64,000 bases of DNA from Colwellia marinimaniae (GTDB taxonomy: Bacteria > Pseudomonadota > Gammaproteobacteria > Enterobacterales > Alteromonadaceae): positions 1 to 64,000 of the forward strand of contig NZ_BDQM01000014.1 of assembly GCF_002207865.1 (NCBI RefSeq), given 5' to 3'. Made by a program: the position numbers and the translations under genes. Positions 44,144-53,530 of the stretch are shown piece after piece. The notes under the pieces were generated by a model that saw only the letters and a program-made list of their open reading frames with translations, had not been told where the DNA came from and did no database searches. Numbering within the stretch: the stretch's first letter is position 1; every line of letters begins with the position of its first letter.

Positions 44144-46060
44144 TTAGTTGGCACTACAAGCAATACATAAAGTATAGCGACCTTGTGGGTCATTAAACTG
44201 GTTCATTTGTGTTAACTCAGCTTTCATCATCTTAATGAATTGTGATATAGGTTTATTATTCACCGCATTGCTGGTTAAATCAATTGAGCTATGCTCTTGG
44301 CTGGTTGCAAAAAAGCTGATCACAGCTGATGACTTACCCAGTATTTGTTGCATTATTTTACTGCGCGAAGATTGCTCTTTTTCAATAAGCAGGGTGTCAT
44401 AGTGTTCAAGTTTAGCTAGGTTTGCTGCCGCAACAACCGCGTCGGTTAAGCTACCTAGTTCATCAACTAAGCCAAGCTCTTTGGCTTTTTTACCGGACCA
44501 CACTCGACCTTGGGCAATACTATCAACTTCAGCAAGGGTCATATTACGATTGTTGGCAACCAATTGAATAAAATCTTGGTAACCTTTGTTTATCGATAAT
44601 TGAAATAATTTCGCCATGCCTGGTGTCAGGGCTTGGGTGGGGCCAAAGCCGGCCATATCGGTGGTACCAACACCATCGGTATGGATACCCATTTTGCTTA
44701 ATGAATCTTCAAAAGTCATCATCATGCCAAAAATACCAATTGAACCTGTGATAGTTGATGGCGCTGCATAAATGAGATCTGCCGGTGCTGAAATCCAGTA
44801 ACCACCCGAGGCAGCATAGGTGCCCATTGAAGCGACAACAGGTTTACCCGCCTTTTTCAATAATTCAACTTCTTGGCGAATAATTTCTGAGGCGTAGGCA
44901 CTACCACCTGGGCTATCAACGCGTAATACTACGGCTTTAACATCATCATTCAATCGTGCTTGGCGCAATAACTTCGCGGTGCTGTCACCACCGATAGTAC
45001 CGGGTTTTTGCGTACCATCTAAAATAGTCCCTTTAGCAACAATAATGGCAACCTTATCGCTACCGCTACCGCTATCAGCATCCGCTGCGCTTTCATCTAA
45101 CAATGAATTCGTGGCAGCAATATAATCTTGGTAGCCGATATGACTGTAGCTATCGCCTTTTTTGTTCTTGCCCACTAAATCAATAAGCTCGGTGCGCATT
45201 TCTTGGCGTGATTTGAGTTGATCAACCCAGTTATTATCAAGGGCATACTGAGCAAAACTACTGTTAGCCGCGCTAAATTTAGCCACTAGAGTATCAATGT
45301 TTTCATCAAAGTTATCGATAGCAAAGCCACGACGCTCGGCCACATCTTCTTTGTATTGCTGCCATAAGTCAGTAAGCCAAAGTTTGTTGGCTTCTTTTGC
45401 CGCAGCAGACATGTCATCACGAATAAAGGGTTCAACTGCTGATTTAAAGGTACCAACACGGAAGATGTGTTGATTGATGGCTAATTTATCTAATGCCGAC
45501 TTAAAGTACATTTTATAGCGACCATAACCGTCAAGTAACATAAAACCTTGTGGGTTTAACCAAATGTTATTCGCCGTACTGGCTAAATAGTATTGGTCTT
45601 GTGAAAATTGGTCACCAAGGGCAATAATGGTCTTGCCGCTACTTTTAAAGTCCTCTAGCGCTTTAGCAATATCTTGCAACTTAGTTAAACCGGCTCTGTT
45701 TAAGCCTTGCAGTTGTAAAACTAATATTTCTACCCGATCATCATTTTTCGCTTTAGCAATAACGTCTAAGATATCGGCAAGTAAAATTTCTGGTTGATCT
45801 TCTTGTTGCTCCAGTGCTTCTACTAAAAAAGCCTCCATCGGGTCAACTTCACGCTTTTGCTCTACCACATCACCAACAAGGTTTAACACTAAGGCCGTTT
45901 TGTCTGGGACTTGTACTTGTTCATCACCACTTGAAATGACGCCAATGAAGCCGAATAACAGTATAAAAAATACTAGGTTTACCACTATTGAGCGAGTAAA
46001 GCTTAATACGCGCCAGAGGGAAGAAAAGATCCGTTTTATAATGCCGGGTTTATTATTCAT
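44144..46060 (-). CDS. sppA: Signal peptide peptidase SppA (67K type)
   Basis: A 638-residue inner-membrane serine/lysine protease that degrades cleaved signal peptides. Residues about 22-44 form the membrane anchor. It has the tandem two-domain layout of E. coli SppA. Catalytic Lys206 is in F-K-S-A-V-E-P-F and Ser387 in D-S-P-G-G-S-A-Y-A-S-E. C-terminal residues about 340-560 carry the second ClpP-like fold. The C-terminus ends with C-I-A-C-S-A-N. The gene ends at a terminator whose U-tract is bounded by repeat copy C. Confidence 0.93.
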   Translation of the reverse strand: MNNKPGIIKRIFSSLWRVLSFTRSIVVNLVFFILLFGFIGVISSGDEQVQVPDKTALVLNLVGDVVEQKREVDPMEAFLVEALEQQEDQPEILLADILDVIAKAKNDDRVEILVLQLQGLNRAGLTKLQDIAKALEDFKSSGKTIIALGDQFSQDQYYLASTANNIWLNPQGFMLLDGYGRYKMYFKSALDKLAINQHIFRVGTFKSAVEPFIRDDMSAAAKEANKLWLTDLWQQYKEDVAERRGFAIDNFDENIDTLVAKFSAANSSFAQYALDNNWVDQLKSRQEMRTELIDLVGKNKKGDSYSHIGYQDYIAATNSLLDESAADADSGSGSDKVAIIVAKGTILDGTQKPGTIGGDSTAKLLRQARLNDDVKAVVLRVDSPGGSAYASEIIRQEVELLKKAGKPVVASMGTYAASGGYWISAPADLIYAAPSTITGSIGIFGMMMTFEDSLSKMGIHTDGVGTTDMAGFGPTQALTPGMAKLFQLSINKGYQDFIQLVANNRNMTLAEVDSIAQGRVWSGKKAKELGLVDELGSLTDAVVAAANLAKLEHYDTLLIEKEQSSRSKIMQQILGKSSAVISFFATSQEHSSIDLTSNAVNNKPISQFIKMMKAELTQMNQFNDPQGRYTLCIACSAN

Positions 46061-46274
46061 ATATATATCTTAAATTGATTAAATTAAAAATTCTCACCTC
46101 TATACTACCTTAATGTTAACCAAAACTTAACATATGGCTTTAGCTAGATTGTAACTATTTATGGCGACTCAGGGTTAAACGGTTGTTTTTATTAATTAAT
46201 GAGTAAGTTGAAAGTCTTTAGCAACTAAAGCGTTCTTATTATTAATCGCTTTATTTCTTGATAAGACCGTCACT

Positions 46275-46967
46275 ATGCAAACACTACAACATTACTACCA
46301 GAGATTTTTAAGCCAGCTTAAACACTTTGATGGCATACCGGCGTTATTATTACGGCTTTATCTTGCGCCGGTTTTTATCATGGCTGGCTTTAGTAAAACG
46401 CAATTACTCAATGAAGACGTTACCGGTTTTAGCGCCATCTTGGCCGATGCTAGTATTATTGCTTGGTTTGGCAACAGTGATTGGGGCTTGGGCTTGCCAT
46501 TTCCGGCTTTACTAGCAAACTTGGTTATTTTAGTTGAGTTTTTTGGTGGCTGGTTATTATTAATTGGCGCCTTAACGCGTTTAATTAGCATACCGCTGAT
46601 GTTTACCATGATAGTTGCCGCAACAACGGTTCATGTTGATAACGGCTGGTTTGCTATCACGCCAACCAATAGTGAGATCAGCCCAGCGAGAGTTGCCAGC
46701 TGGTTAGGGCTGGAAAGTGCGCAAGGGAGTTTAGCAAACAGCGAACAAACAGCCATACGACTGGAAAAAATGCGTGAGCTGTTAGCTGAGCATGGTAATA
46801 CTGATTGGCTGTATGAAAAGGGCAATATAGTGGTGTTAAATAATGGTATAGAATTTTCAACCACGTATTTTATTATGCTACTCGCCTTGTTTTTTATTGG
46901 CGCTGGCCGTTATACCAGTGTTGACCATTACCTAGCGCAGCGATTTTTAATGGTCGAAAAACGCTGA
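46275..46967 (+). CDS. DoxX-family membrane protein
   Basis: A 230-residue inner-membrane protein of the DoxX family: first segment L-L-L-R-L-Y-L-A-P-V-F-I-M-A-G-F-S-K, then three more hydrophobic segments including L-V-I-L-V-E-F-F-G-G-W-L-L-L-I-G-A. A non-typical hydrophilic insertion (about residues 125-185, with E-K-M-R-E-L-L-A-E-H-G-N) precedes the last segment, making it longer than the usual 130-160 residues. The role of the family is poorly defined (quinone or redox-related in some members). It is divergent from sppA. Confidence 0.8.
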   Translation: MQTLQHYYQRFLSQLKHFDGIPALLLRLYLAPVFIMAGFSKTQLLNEDVTGFSAILADASIIAWFGNSDWGLGLPFPALLANLVILVEFFGGWLLLIGALTRLISIPLMFTMIVAATTVHVDNGWFAITPTNSEISPARVASWLGLESAQGSLANSEQTAIRLEKMRELLAEHGNTDWLYEKGNIVVLNNGIEFSTTYFIMLLALFFIGAGRYTSVDHYLAQRFLMVEKR

Positions 46968-47045
46968 ACAGATATCAATTTAACTACGCTCTGTTCAGCT
47001 TTTTATCTTCATTGTCACTATATTATCGGCATTGTTTATTTGCCG

Positions 47046-47942
47046 TTAACTACGGATAGGTTTCTTTTTAATTCCAGGAATTAAATGGCCAAAGTGATAA
47101 ATAGATAAACCTAATAATACCATCACAGCACCTATTATCAGCTTGTCGGTAATCACTTCACCGTTTAACATCGCACCTAAACTCAAGGCAACTACCGGAG
47201 TAATTAGGGTTATTAAGGTAACACTACTGGCTGATAACTTTTGCAATATGGTAAAATAAGCATAAAAAGCAATCAATGAACCAAATACACCTAAATATAG
47301 CGTTGACCAAATAGACCTTGCTTGCCACAGTTCAACGGGTAAGGTGCCATCCAAAACCAACCAGGTTAATAAGAACATAGGTGTGGCTAGGGTTAACGCA
47401 CCAACCGTGGTTGCTAAGGGATGAATAGCTATGGAGACACTTTTCACCAACACACCACTTAAGCTAAAGAAAAATACCGCCAATAAAATAAAAATAATGC
47501 CATAAATACCATCGTCCGCTAAAGTGAAATTATCAGAGCACACCACGCCTAAACCAAGCAATGAAATAACCATAGAAAATTTACGAATACCACTGATATT
47601 GGGCTCAGCTAATATTCTCTTTGCTAGTACCGCCGAGATAACAGGGGACAAACCAAAGACTAGCGAAATAATGCCTGAAGATAAATAGGGTGCTGCTAAG
47701 TATGAACAGAGCATGCCGCCAAAGATGCCAAGTGCTGAAAAGCTGTATAGCCTTAATGCTTGTTTATGCCACGGGAGATTGATTTTACCCATTTTAATCA
47801 CTAAGGCGCCAAGCACTAAAGCAATAAGCATTCTAAGTAATACCGCTAAACTGGGGTTAATTGTCTCGCTACTCCACACTATACCCAATGGGGTGGTAGA
47901 CCATATTAATAGTACCGCCAAATAGGCAACTGACACTGACAT
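47046..47942 (-). CDS. EamA/DMT-family exporter
   Basis: A 298-residue drug/metabolite transporter with ten predicted segments in two EamA repeats; the first is A-Y-L-A-V-L-L-I-W-S-T-T-P-L-G-I. Such carriers commonly export amino acids or metabolites; the substrate is unknown. The start chosen is ATG 47942, which has AGGAG 8 bases upstream; the longer frame to 48038 adds basic residues that would precede the first segment. A terminator-like hairpin lies in the leader at 48027-48058. Confidence 0.82.
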   Translation of the reverse strand: MSVSVAYLAVLLIWSTTPLGIVWSSETINPSLAVLLRMLIALVLGALVIKMGKINLPWHKQALRLYSFSALGIFGGMLCSYLAAPYLSSGIISLVFGLSPVISAVLAKRILAEPNISGIRKFSMVISLLGLGVVCSDNFTLADDGIYGIIFILLAVFFFSLSGVLVKSVSIAIHPLATTVGALTLATPMFLLTWLVLDGTLPVELWQARSIWSTLYLGVFGSLIAFYAYFTILQKLSASSVTLITLITPVVALSLGAMLNGEVITDKLIIGAVMVLLGLSIYHFGHLIPGIKKKPIRS

Positions 47943-48026
47943 TTTACTCTCCTTTGTTGCGTTTAAAATTTTTGTTTTAAAGCGAAAGCAGACTATTACG
48001 GTTTTTTGTCGGGAAGGGGGTAAAAC

Positions 48027-48058
48027 AAAAAGCCGCAAGAGGTGGTTGCTGCGGCTTT
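48027..48058 (-). promoter_or_regulatory. Terminator-like hairpin in the leader of the EamA gene
   Basis: On the minus strand, stem AAAGCCGCA / TGCGGCTTT (9 bp, 12-nt loop) is followed by TTTTTGTTTTA, about 85 bases before the EamA start. No gene on this strand ends just upstream, so it may be a transcription attenuator. No leader peptide rich in one amino acid was found. The remaining bases to 48534 hold the nitroreductase promoter and nothing else clear. Confidence 0.45.
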
Positions 48059-48534
48059 AAAAGTGAACTAATTAATGACTCGATTAACTATAATTCTTCA
48101 ATGTTCCGCAGTGACTGGCCAATTTAACTGGCGCTTAACTTGCCACAGTCGATTGACCACAAGCAGATAGCTTATCGCTATTGCTTTGGGGTTTCGAATA
48201 CTGATCATGGCGAGTAAGTTGCTTGGCATTGCTTTTCTTTATAGTAAGTTATATTAAGTTATCTTATGGCTAAGCTAGAGTTTGAATCTAGGTTACATAG
48301 GTACAGTTCTGTTAGCTCGAATAGTGGCGTTAGAGCAAAATGAAGTCAAGTATAAATAACGCCTTTGCGGTATAAAATTTATTTTAACTCTGTTATTGAG
48401 ATTAGCGTGTCCAAGGAGTACCAAGGCAATGTAATACGTTAGCCGTGTGACCAGTCTTGGATGAGAATAAACTTAATTGATTTGGTCTCAGCTTAACGAT
48501 AAACTTCTACAATAACCCTTGTTAGAAGTATTTT

Positions 48535-49131
48535 ATGGACGCTATTGAATTACTATTGCAACGCCAGTCGACACCGATGTTAACTGATCCCGCGCCAAAT
48601 AAAGCCGACTTATCAACATTATTGTCTGCGGGCATGCGAGTCCCCGATCACGCGGGCTTAAAACCTTGGCATTTCCATGTTATTAGCGGAGCAGGTTTAC
48701 AACGATTAAGCGACCTTTACGTTGCAGCTACCACCATTGACCTAACCACTAAAGCAGGTCTCCTTGAGGGTACTAGTATAGATGAAGATGCCTTTAATGA
48801 AAAAATAGCGAAAGTAGCGAAAATGCCATTTAGAGCGCCAATGATGATTGTTATCTCAACTCAATATGTTGAGCATAATAAAGTTCCTCAACAAGAACAA
48901 TTGATTGCCGCAGGTTGTTGTGCACAAGCCATGCAAATGGCCGCTTTTTCGTTGGGCTATGGTGCTATGTGGCGTACCGGTGACTTAGCTTATAATGAAA
49001 CAGTGAAAACCGGTTTAGGGCTGGCTGCGGGTAATGATATCGCCGGTTTCTTATATCTAGGCACGCCAACAAAAGCGCCACACAGTAAACCGGCTAAAGA
49101 TTTCCAAGCGAATGTTACTTATTGGAACTAA
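48535..49131 (+). CDS. Nitroreductase-family oxidoreductase (YdjA-like)
   Basis: A 198-residue flavin oxidoreductase of the compact YdjA type. N-terminal R-Q-S-T-P-M-L-T-D-P-A-P, then R-V-P-D-H-A-G-L-K-P-W-H-F (FMN region), A-A-G-C-C-A-Q-A-M-Q-M-A-A-F-S-L-G-Y-G-A-M-W-R-T-G and L-Y-L-G-T-P. Physiological substrate unknown; members bind FMN and reduce nitro compounds or enones. Its stop codon TAA (49129-49131) is also the left 3-bp flank of a family-2 repeat, so the element was inserted right at the end of the gene. Confidence 0.9.
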   Translation: MDAIELLLQRQSTPMLTDPAPNKADLSTLLSAGMRVPDHAGLKPWHFHVISGAGLQRLSDLYVAATTIDLTTKAGLLEGTSIDEDAFNEKIAKVAKMPFRAPMMIVISTQYVEHNKVPQQEQLIAAGCCAQAMQMAAFSLGYGAMWRTGDLAYNETVKTGLGLAAGNDIAGFLYLGTPTKAPHSKPAKDFQANVTYWN

Positions 49132-49486
49132 TACCAATATCATTAAATTACATGCCTGTGCACTTGGCTCAGTATTGTCATCCCCGTGGTGTTTTAATCG
49201 GACGTGCCATGGATGGCACTTATTAGACAATGCATGGAGCTTATTGTCCTGAATCCAGTGTATAAAGAGCAATGGATCTTCGATCAGAGACTTCGAAGAT
49301 GACGTATACAAAAAGTTCCTGAGTAAACTACATAGGCATGTTAAATTATTGCCCACTTGTGCGGGTTAAAATACACCAAGGCGGCGTTGCTCTCAATGCC
49401 AATAGCCTGCTATTGGTCAATCGAGCGCCTTGCTTTAATCTATTTTTCCTATGCACAACAAGATCACAAACTTAATGAAACTGGTA
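49132..49486 (+). mobile_element. Family-2 repeat split by a family-1 insertion
   Basis: Ends TACCAATATCATTAAATTA (left) and TACCAGTTTCATTAAG (right, other strand), flanked by TAA at 49129-49131 and 49487-49489. Removing the 190-bp family-1 element and one 8-bp duplication leaves a 157-bp unit homologous to 38744-38891 in reverse. It occupies the whole 3' side of the nitroreductase gene. Confidence 0.78.
49151..49340 (+). mobile_element. MITE-like repeat, family 1, copy D (long form, nested)
   Basis: A 190-bp element with ends CATGCCTGTG / CATAGGCATG, flanked by the perfect 8-bp duplication TTAAATTA (49143-49150 and 49341-49348). It carries the extra internal block seen in copy C. It lies inside a family-2 repeat, which shows the order of insertion. 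Confidence 0.88.
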
Positions 49487-49520
49487 TAACCGACAGTATA
49501 CAATTAAAAATTTGGCAATA

Positions 49521-49546
49521 AAAAAGGCGACATAAGTCGCCTTTTT
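49521..49546 (-). terminator. asnS terminator
   Basis: Stem AAAAAGGCGAC / GTCGCCTTTTT with a 4-nt loop; symmetrical A/T tracts allow function on either strand. It lies 18 bases after the asnS stop. Confidence 0.92.
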
Positions 49547-49563
49547 CTGTTTTTAACGTTACG

Positions 49564-50964
49564 TTAAAACGTTGCGCTATTCGGTGTTCTTGGGAATGGG
49601 ATCACGTCACGAACGTTTTGCATACCTGTGGCATACGCCACTAAACGCTCAAAACCTAGACCAAAACCGGCGTGAGGCACAGTGCCGTAACGACGAAGAT
49701 CACGGTACCAACCATAATCAGCAATATCTAAGCCCATTTCTTCTAAGCGGCTATCTAATACGTCAAGACGTTCTTCACGTTGACTACCACCAATAATTTC
49801 ACCAATGCCAGGGGCCAGAATATCCATGGCAGCAACCGTTTTACCATCGTCATTTAAACGCATATAGAAAGATTTAATATCTTTCGGGTAGTTTTGTAAA
49901 ATTACCGGGCCGTTAAAGTGCTCTTCCGCAAGGTAACGTTCATGTTCAGAGTTTAAATCTATGCCCCAAGCGACTGGGTTTTCAAATTTCTTACCGCAGT
50001 TCTCTAAAATAGTGATAGCGTCAGTGTATTCAAGACGGACAAAGTCAGTATTAATGACAGAATTTAATCGCTCAATTACTGTTTTATCAACACGTTGTTG
50101 GAAGAAAGCCATATCATCAGCGCGCTCTTCAAGTACGGCTTTTAACACATATTTAAGCATTTCTTCTGCCAAATCAGCCGCATCCGATAAATTAGCAAAA
50201 GCGATTTCCGGCTCAATCATCCAAAACTCAGCTAAATGGCGGCTGGTGTTAGAGTTTTCTGCTCTAAAAGTAGGACCAAAGGTATAAACTTTAGATAAGG
50301 CGCTACAATAAGTTTCTACATTTAATTGACCTGAGACCGTTAAAAAGGTCTCTTTACCAAAGAAGTCTTGTTTGTAATCCACTTTACCTTCGTCATTACG
50401 GGGTAAGTTTTCCATATCTAAGGTACTTACCCTGAACATCTCACCAGCGCCTTCACAATCACTGCCAGTGATCAGTGGCGTGCTGATCCAGAAATAACCT
50501 TTGCTATGCAAAAATCTATGGATAGCTTGGGCTAAACAGTTACGTACACGGGTTACTGCGCCGCCAATGTTAGTACGGGCACGTAAATGTGCTTGTTCGC
50601 GTAAAAACTCCATGCTATGTCGTTTAGCTGCCATTGGGTAAGTATCAGGGTCTTCAACAAAACCCAATACTTCTACTTCTGTTGCTTGGATTTCAAAAGC
50701 TTGGCCTTTACCAGGAGATTCAACCAAAATACCGGTTACTTTAACTGAGCAGCCCGTAGTTAATTTAAGAATGTCGCTGTCATAATTGTCGAGTTCACAT
50801 GGCACTATGGCTTGAATAGCATCAAAACATGAACCGTCATGTATTGCTAAAAATGAAATACCAGCTTTCGAATCACGGCGTGTTCTAATCCAACCGTGGA
50901 CGGTAATGCTTTCATTAACAGGGAAGTTACCCGCTAACACATCAGTAATTGCTATAACTGACAT
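49564..50964 (-). CDS. asnS: Asparaginyl-tRNA synthetase
   Basis: A 466-residue class II synthetase that charges tRNA-Asn; the length equals E. coli AsnS. An N-terminal OB-fold ([11 protein letters not shown]) binds the anticodon. The catalytic core has class II motif 2 ([16 protein letters not shown]) and motif 3 ([12 protein letters not shown]). It is monocistronic with a strong terminator. Its upstream region contains a short family-2-like element and tandem duplications. Confidence 0.96.
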   Translation of the reverse strand: MSVIAITDVLAGNFPVNESITVHGWIRTRRDSKAGISFLAIHDGSCFDAIQAIVPCELDNYDSDILKLTTGCSVKVTGILVESPGKGQAFEIQATEVEVLGFVEDPDTYPMAAKRHSMEFLREQAHLRARTNIGGAVTRVRNCLAQAIHRFLHSKGYFWISTPLITGSDCEGAGEMFRVSTLDMENLPRNDEGKVDYKQDFFGKETFLTVSGQLNVETYCSALSKVYTFGPTFRAENSNTSRHLAEFWMIEPEIAFANLSDAADLAEEMLKYVLKAVLEERADDMAFFQQRVDKTVIERLNSVINTDFVRLEYTDAITILENCGKKFENPVAWGIDLNSEHERYLAEEHFNGPVILQNYPKDIKSFYMRLNDDGKTVAAMDILAPGIGEIIGGSQREERLDVLDSRLEEMGLDIADYGWYRDLRRYGTVPHAGFGLGFERLVAYATGMQNVRDVIPFPRTPNSATF

Positions 50965-51006
50965 TTAATGACCTCTTATTCTTATCTAATTGATTGAAAT
51001 TGCTTA

Positions 51007-51071
51007 TACCAAGTTGACGCTATTATTTGCCATTCACGCTAAGTGAGGGATAAATTTAAACTAAATTGGTA
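51007..51071. mobile_element. Short family-2-like element upstream of asnS
   Basis: 65 bp bounded by TACCAAGTTG and AAATTGGTA, with TTA flanking on both sides (51004-51006 and 51072-51074). Only the ends resemble family 2; the interior is different and shorter, so it may be a deleted derivative. Confidence 0.5.
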
Positions 51072-51104
51072 TTATGCTAAAAATGGGGTGATATGTTACC
51101 GTGA

Positions 51105-51580
51105 CAAGGCATAAATGCAATGCTTAATTGCACTGAACAATAACAAATAGTACCAGTTAACACTAAAAGGGTGGGAAATAGTTAAAACATCAGTAAAGAT
51201 GAGGGTAAAATTTGAGCAGCTTACTGTCTTTCCCCCTCAGCTACTATTGTTATCTAAGCCGCAGCGAGGCAATAAACTAGAAAAAATTACCATATATCGC
51301 ATTGGCAAGGCATAAATGCAATGAGCAATACCCAAGTAAGGCAATGAACAATAACAAATAGTGCCAGTTAACACTAAAAGGGTGGGAAATAGTTAAAACA
51401 ACAGTAAGGATGAGGGTAAAATTTGAGCAGTTTACTGTCTTTCCCGCTCAGCTACTATTGTTATCTAAGCCGCAGCGAGACAATAAACTAGAAAAAATTA
51501 CCATATGTCGCATTGGCAAGGCATAAATGCAATGAACAATACCCAAGTAAGGCAATGAACAATAACAAATAGTGCTTGAT
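51105..51580. repeat. About 211-bp tandem duplication
   Basis: The motif ATAAATGCAATG begins at 51111, 51312 and 51523. The first interval is 201 bases because the first unit lacks about 10 bases; the second is 211. Units are more than 95% alike by eye and contain AGTGCCAGTTAACACT and CTACTATTGTTATCTAAGCC. No reading frame is conserved between units. Confidence 0.85.
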
Positions 51581-51627
51581 GGCAATAAAAAGTGCATAAA
51601 TGGCGGCAAACAAGCTGAATTACAGCA

Positions 51628-52020
51628 ATGATGACACAAAAGAGTGATGGAGGAAGTAAAGTGGCGCAAAGAGAAGAGCGCAGAAAAAGCACCGACTTTT
51701 GGATTTACCTGCAAAAAAGCTTGGCCCTGCTCAGTTGGATATTTTTTTTGGTCGCACTGATCATGTCATATTATGCGGCACCCGATCAATATTATGGCAT
51801 GTTACGCTATTACGATATTGAAATTCGACAATTTTGGTTAACGCCACTAACGGGCTATTTATATATACTGTTATGGCTGAGTACCTTGGGCAGTTATATA
51901 GCGCTAATGACAGATAAATATCGCTGTCGCCGGTACATTGATAACCCTCATTACCACTTGATGTTCTTAATTGTCGTCAATCTTATTTGGTTAGTGTATA
52001 TCTTAGTTGAGGCGCCTTAA
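51628..52020 (+). CDS. Small membrane protein of unknown function
   Basis: A 130-residue inner-membrane protein with three hydrophobic segments (about residues 33-51, 70-91 and 108-126) and a hydrophilic, basic N-terminus (V-A-Q-R-E-E-R-R-K-S). Aromatic residues are frequent (Y-Y-A-A-P-D-Q-Y-Y-G-M-L-R-Y-Y). No family recognised. It begins with two possible Met codons (51628 and 51631). The 211-bp tandem repeats end about 50 bases upstream and may hold its promoter. Confidence 0.65.
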   Translation: MMTQKSDGGSKVAQREERRKSTDFWIYLQKSLALLSWIFFLVALIMSYYAAPDQYYGMLRYYDIEIRQFWLTPLTGYLYILLWLSTLGSYIALMTDKYRCRRYIDNPHYHLMFLIVVNLIWLVYILVEAP

Positions 52021-52159
52021 CCTAGGAAGCAGAACTAAGGCACTGCAGGTAAGGCCAAATGATTATCCTTGTCTTGTGCCAATGGCTTTAAGGCAGATGC
52101 CTCTATGCCATTTAAATCTCGATGAGTGGCAATTCACTTTATATACTTGCTATCACTCG

Positions 52160-53497
52160 CTAACTAAAACAATCATCTTCATCGAGGACAGTAGCGATGG
52201 CATGTACTAATGTTGTTAACTGCTCAGTATTAATGATCAGCGGCGGAATAATATAAATTAAAGTGCCAAAAGGTCTGATCCATACACCTAATTCAACAAA
52301 GCGTTTTTGTATCTTAGCCACGTTAACTACTTGTCGACATTCTATGGCAGCAATACTGCCTAAAACACGTGTATCGATAACCCTTGGGTGGTCATGCAAA
52401 GGTTTTAGCAGATTAATAAGCGTACTTTCAATTGCTTGTACTTGAGCTTGCCAATCATTTTCAAATAATAAATCAATGCTAGCATTAGCAACGGCGCAGG
52501 CGAGGGCATTACCCATAAACGTTGGACCATGCATAAAACAACCTGCAACACCCTCACTAATGGTTTGGGCAATGTGTGTGGTACATAAGGTTGCCGCTAG
52601 GGTGATATAACCACCGGTTAAGGTTTTACCTAAACACATGATATCTGGGCTAATGCCTGCCCATTCACAGGCAAATAATTTACCTGTACGGCCAAAACCC
52701 GTGGCTATTTCATCAACGATAAGCAAGACATCATACTGATCACATAAGTTTCGACAGGCCTTTAAATACTCAGGGTGATAAAAACGCATGCCACCCGTGC
52801 CTTGTACTATGGGCTCAATAATAAAGGCGGCTATCTCAGCATGATGCTGAGCGAATAAAGCCGAGAGTTCAGTGACATCATTACTGTCCCATACTTGACC
52901 AAATTTAACTTTCGGCGCTGGGGCAAAATAATGCTGCATTAATACTTGTTCAAATATTTGATGCATGCCGGTAACAGGATCACAAACCGACATGGCCGCA
53001 AAGGTATCACCGTGATAACCATTTTTAACCGTCAATAATTTGGTTTTAGTTAACTTATGCTGGCTTTTTTCGGCCCTAGCATGTTGATATTGCAAAGCCA
53101 TTTTCATCGCTATTTCAACACTGACCGAGCCGGAATCAGATAAAAATACTTTTTCCAGACCTGGCGGAGTTAACTTCACCAACTTCTCACATAAGGTGAT
53201 AGCACTGATATGTGTTAAACCGCCAAACATCACATGCGACATTTTTGCCGCTTGCTGTTGCAGGGCGGCATTTAACTTAGGATGATTATAACCATGTAAA
53301 ACAGACCACCACGAAGACATGCCATCAATAAGTTGTTCACCGCTGGCTAAATTGATGGTTACCCCTTCGGCACTGTCAACCAAATAGCTTGGCAGTGGCT
53401 CAGACATTGAAGTGTATGGATGCCAGACATGTTCTTTATCAAGGCGCAGCAAGGAATTTTGTTCCGATGGGGTTATGGCTGTATGTTTATTGTTCAT
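52160..53497 (-). CDS. bioA: DAPA aminotransferase BioA
   Basis: A 445-residue PLP enzyme that converts KAPA to 7,8-diaminopelargonate with S-adenosylmethionine as amino donor. H-V-W-H-P-Y-T-S-M near residue 23, the S-W-W-S-V-L-H-G-Y-N-H-P region, I-V-D-E-I-A-T-G-F-G-R-T-G-K-L-F-A, and the PLP lysine Lys291 in C-L-G-K-T-L-T-G-G-Y. It is divergent from bioBFCD. Its ATG directly abuts the candidate BirA operator and has no clear ribosome-binding site, so initiation may be leaderless or slightly further in. Confidence 0.94.
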   Translation of the reverse strand: MNNKHTAITPSEQNSLLRLDKEHVWHPYTSMSEPLPSYLVDSAEGVTINLASGEQLIDGMSSWWSVLHGYNHPKLNAALQQQAAKMSHVMFGGLTHISAITLCEKLVKLTPPGLEKVFLSDSGSVSVEIAMKMALQYQHARAEKSQHKLTKTKLLTVKNGYHGDTFAAMSVCDPVTGMHQIFEQVLMQHYFAPAPKVKFGQVWDSNDVTELSALFAQHHAEIAAFIIEPIVQGTGGMRFYHPEYLKACRNLCDQYDVLLIVDEIATGFGRTGKLFACEWAGISPDIMCLGKTLTGGYITLAATLCTTHIAQTISEGVAGCFMHGPTFMGNALACAVANASIDLLFENDWQAQVQAIESTLINLLKPLHDHPRVIDTRVLGSIAAIECRQVVNVAKIQKRFVELGVWIRPFGTLIYIIPPLIINTEQLTTLVHAIATVLDEDDCFS

Positions 53498-53530
53498 TTG
53501 TTAACTAAAAATCTTATTAATCGTTGACAT
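53498..53530. promoter_or_regulatory. Candidate BirA operator between bioA and bioB
   Basis: TTGTTAACT, a 15-nt spacer and CGTTGACAT compare with the gammaproteobacterial BirA site TTGTAAACC-N16-GGTTTACAA at 7/9 and 6/9 positions. It sits in the divergent bioA/bioB gap and overlaps the bioB -35 box, as expected for biotin-responsive repression. Confidence 0.55.

Noticed and set aside
51105..51580. CRISPR array or phage attachment repeats
   Set aside because: Repeat units are over 200 bp and directly adjacent with no spacer structure, and no integrase or cas gene is present.
51448..51714. 88-codon minus-strand frame over the tandem repeat
   Set aside because: It runs antisense into the membrane-protein gene, is Cys/His/Leu-rich and is not kept in the first repeat unit; a shadow frame.
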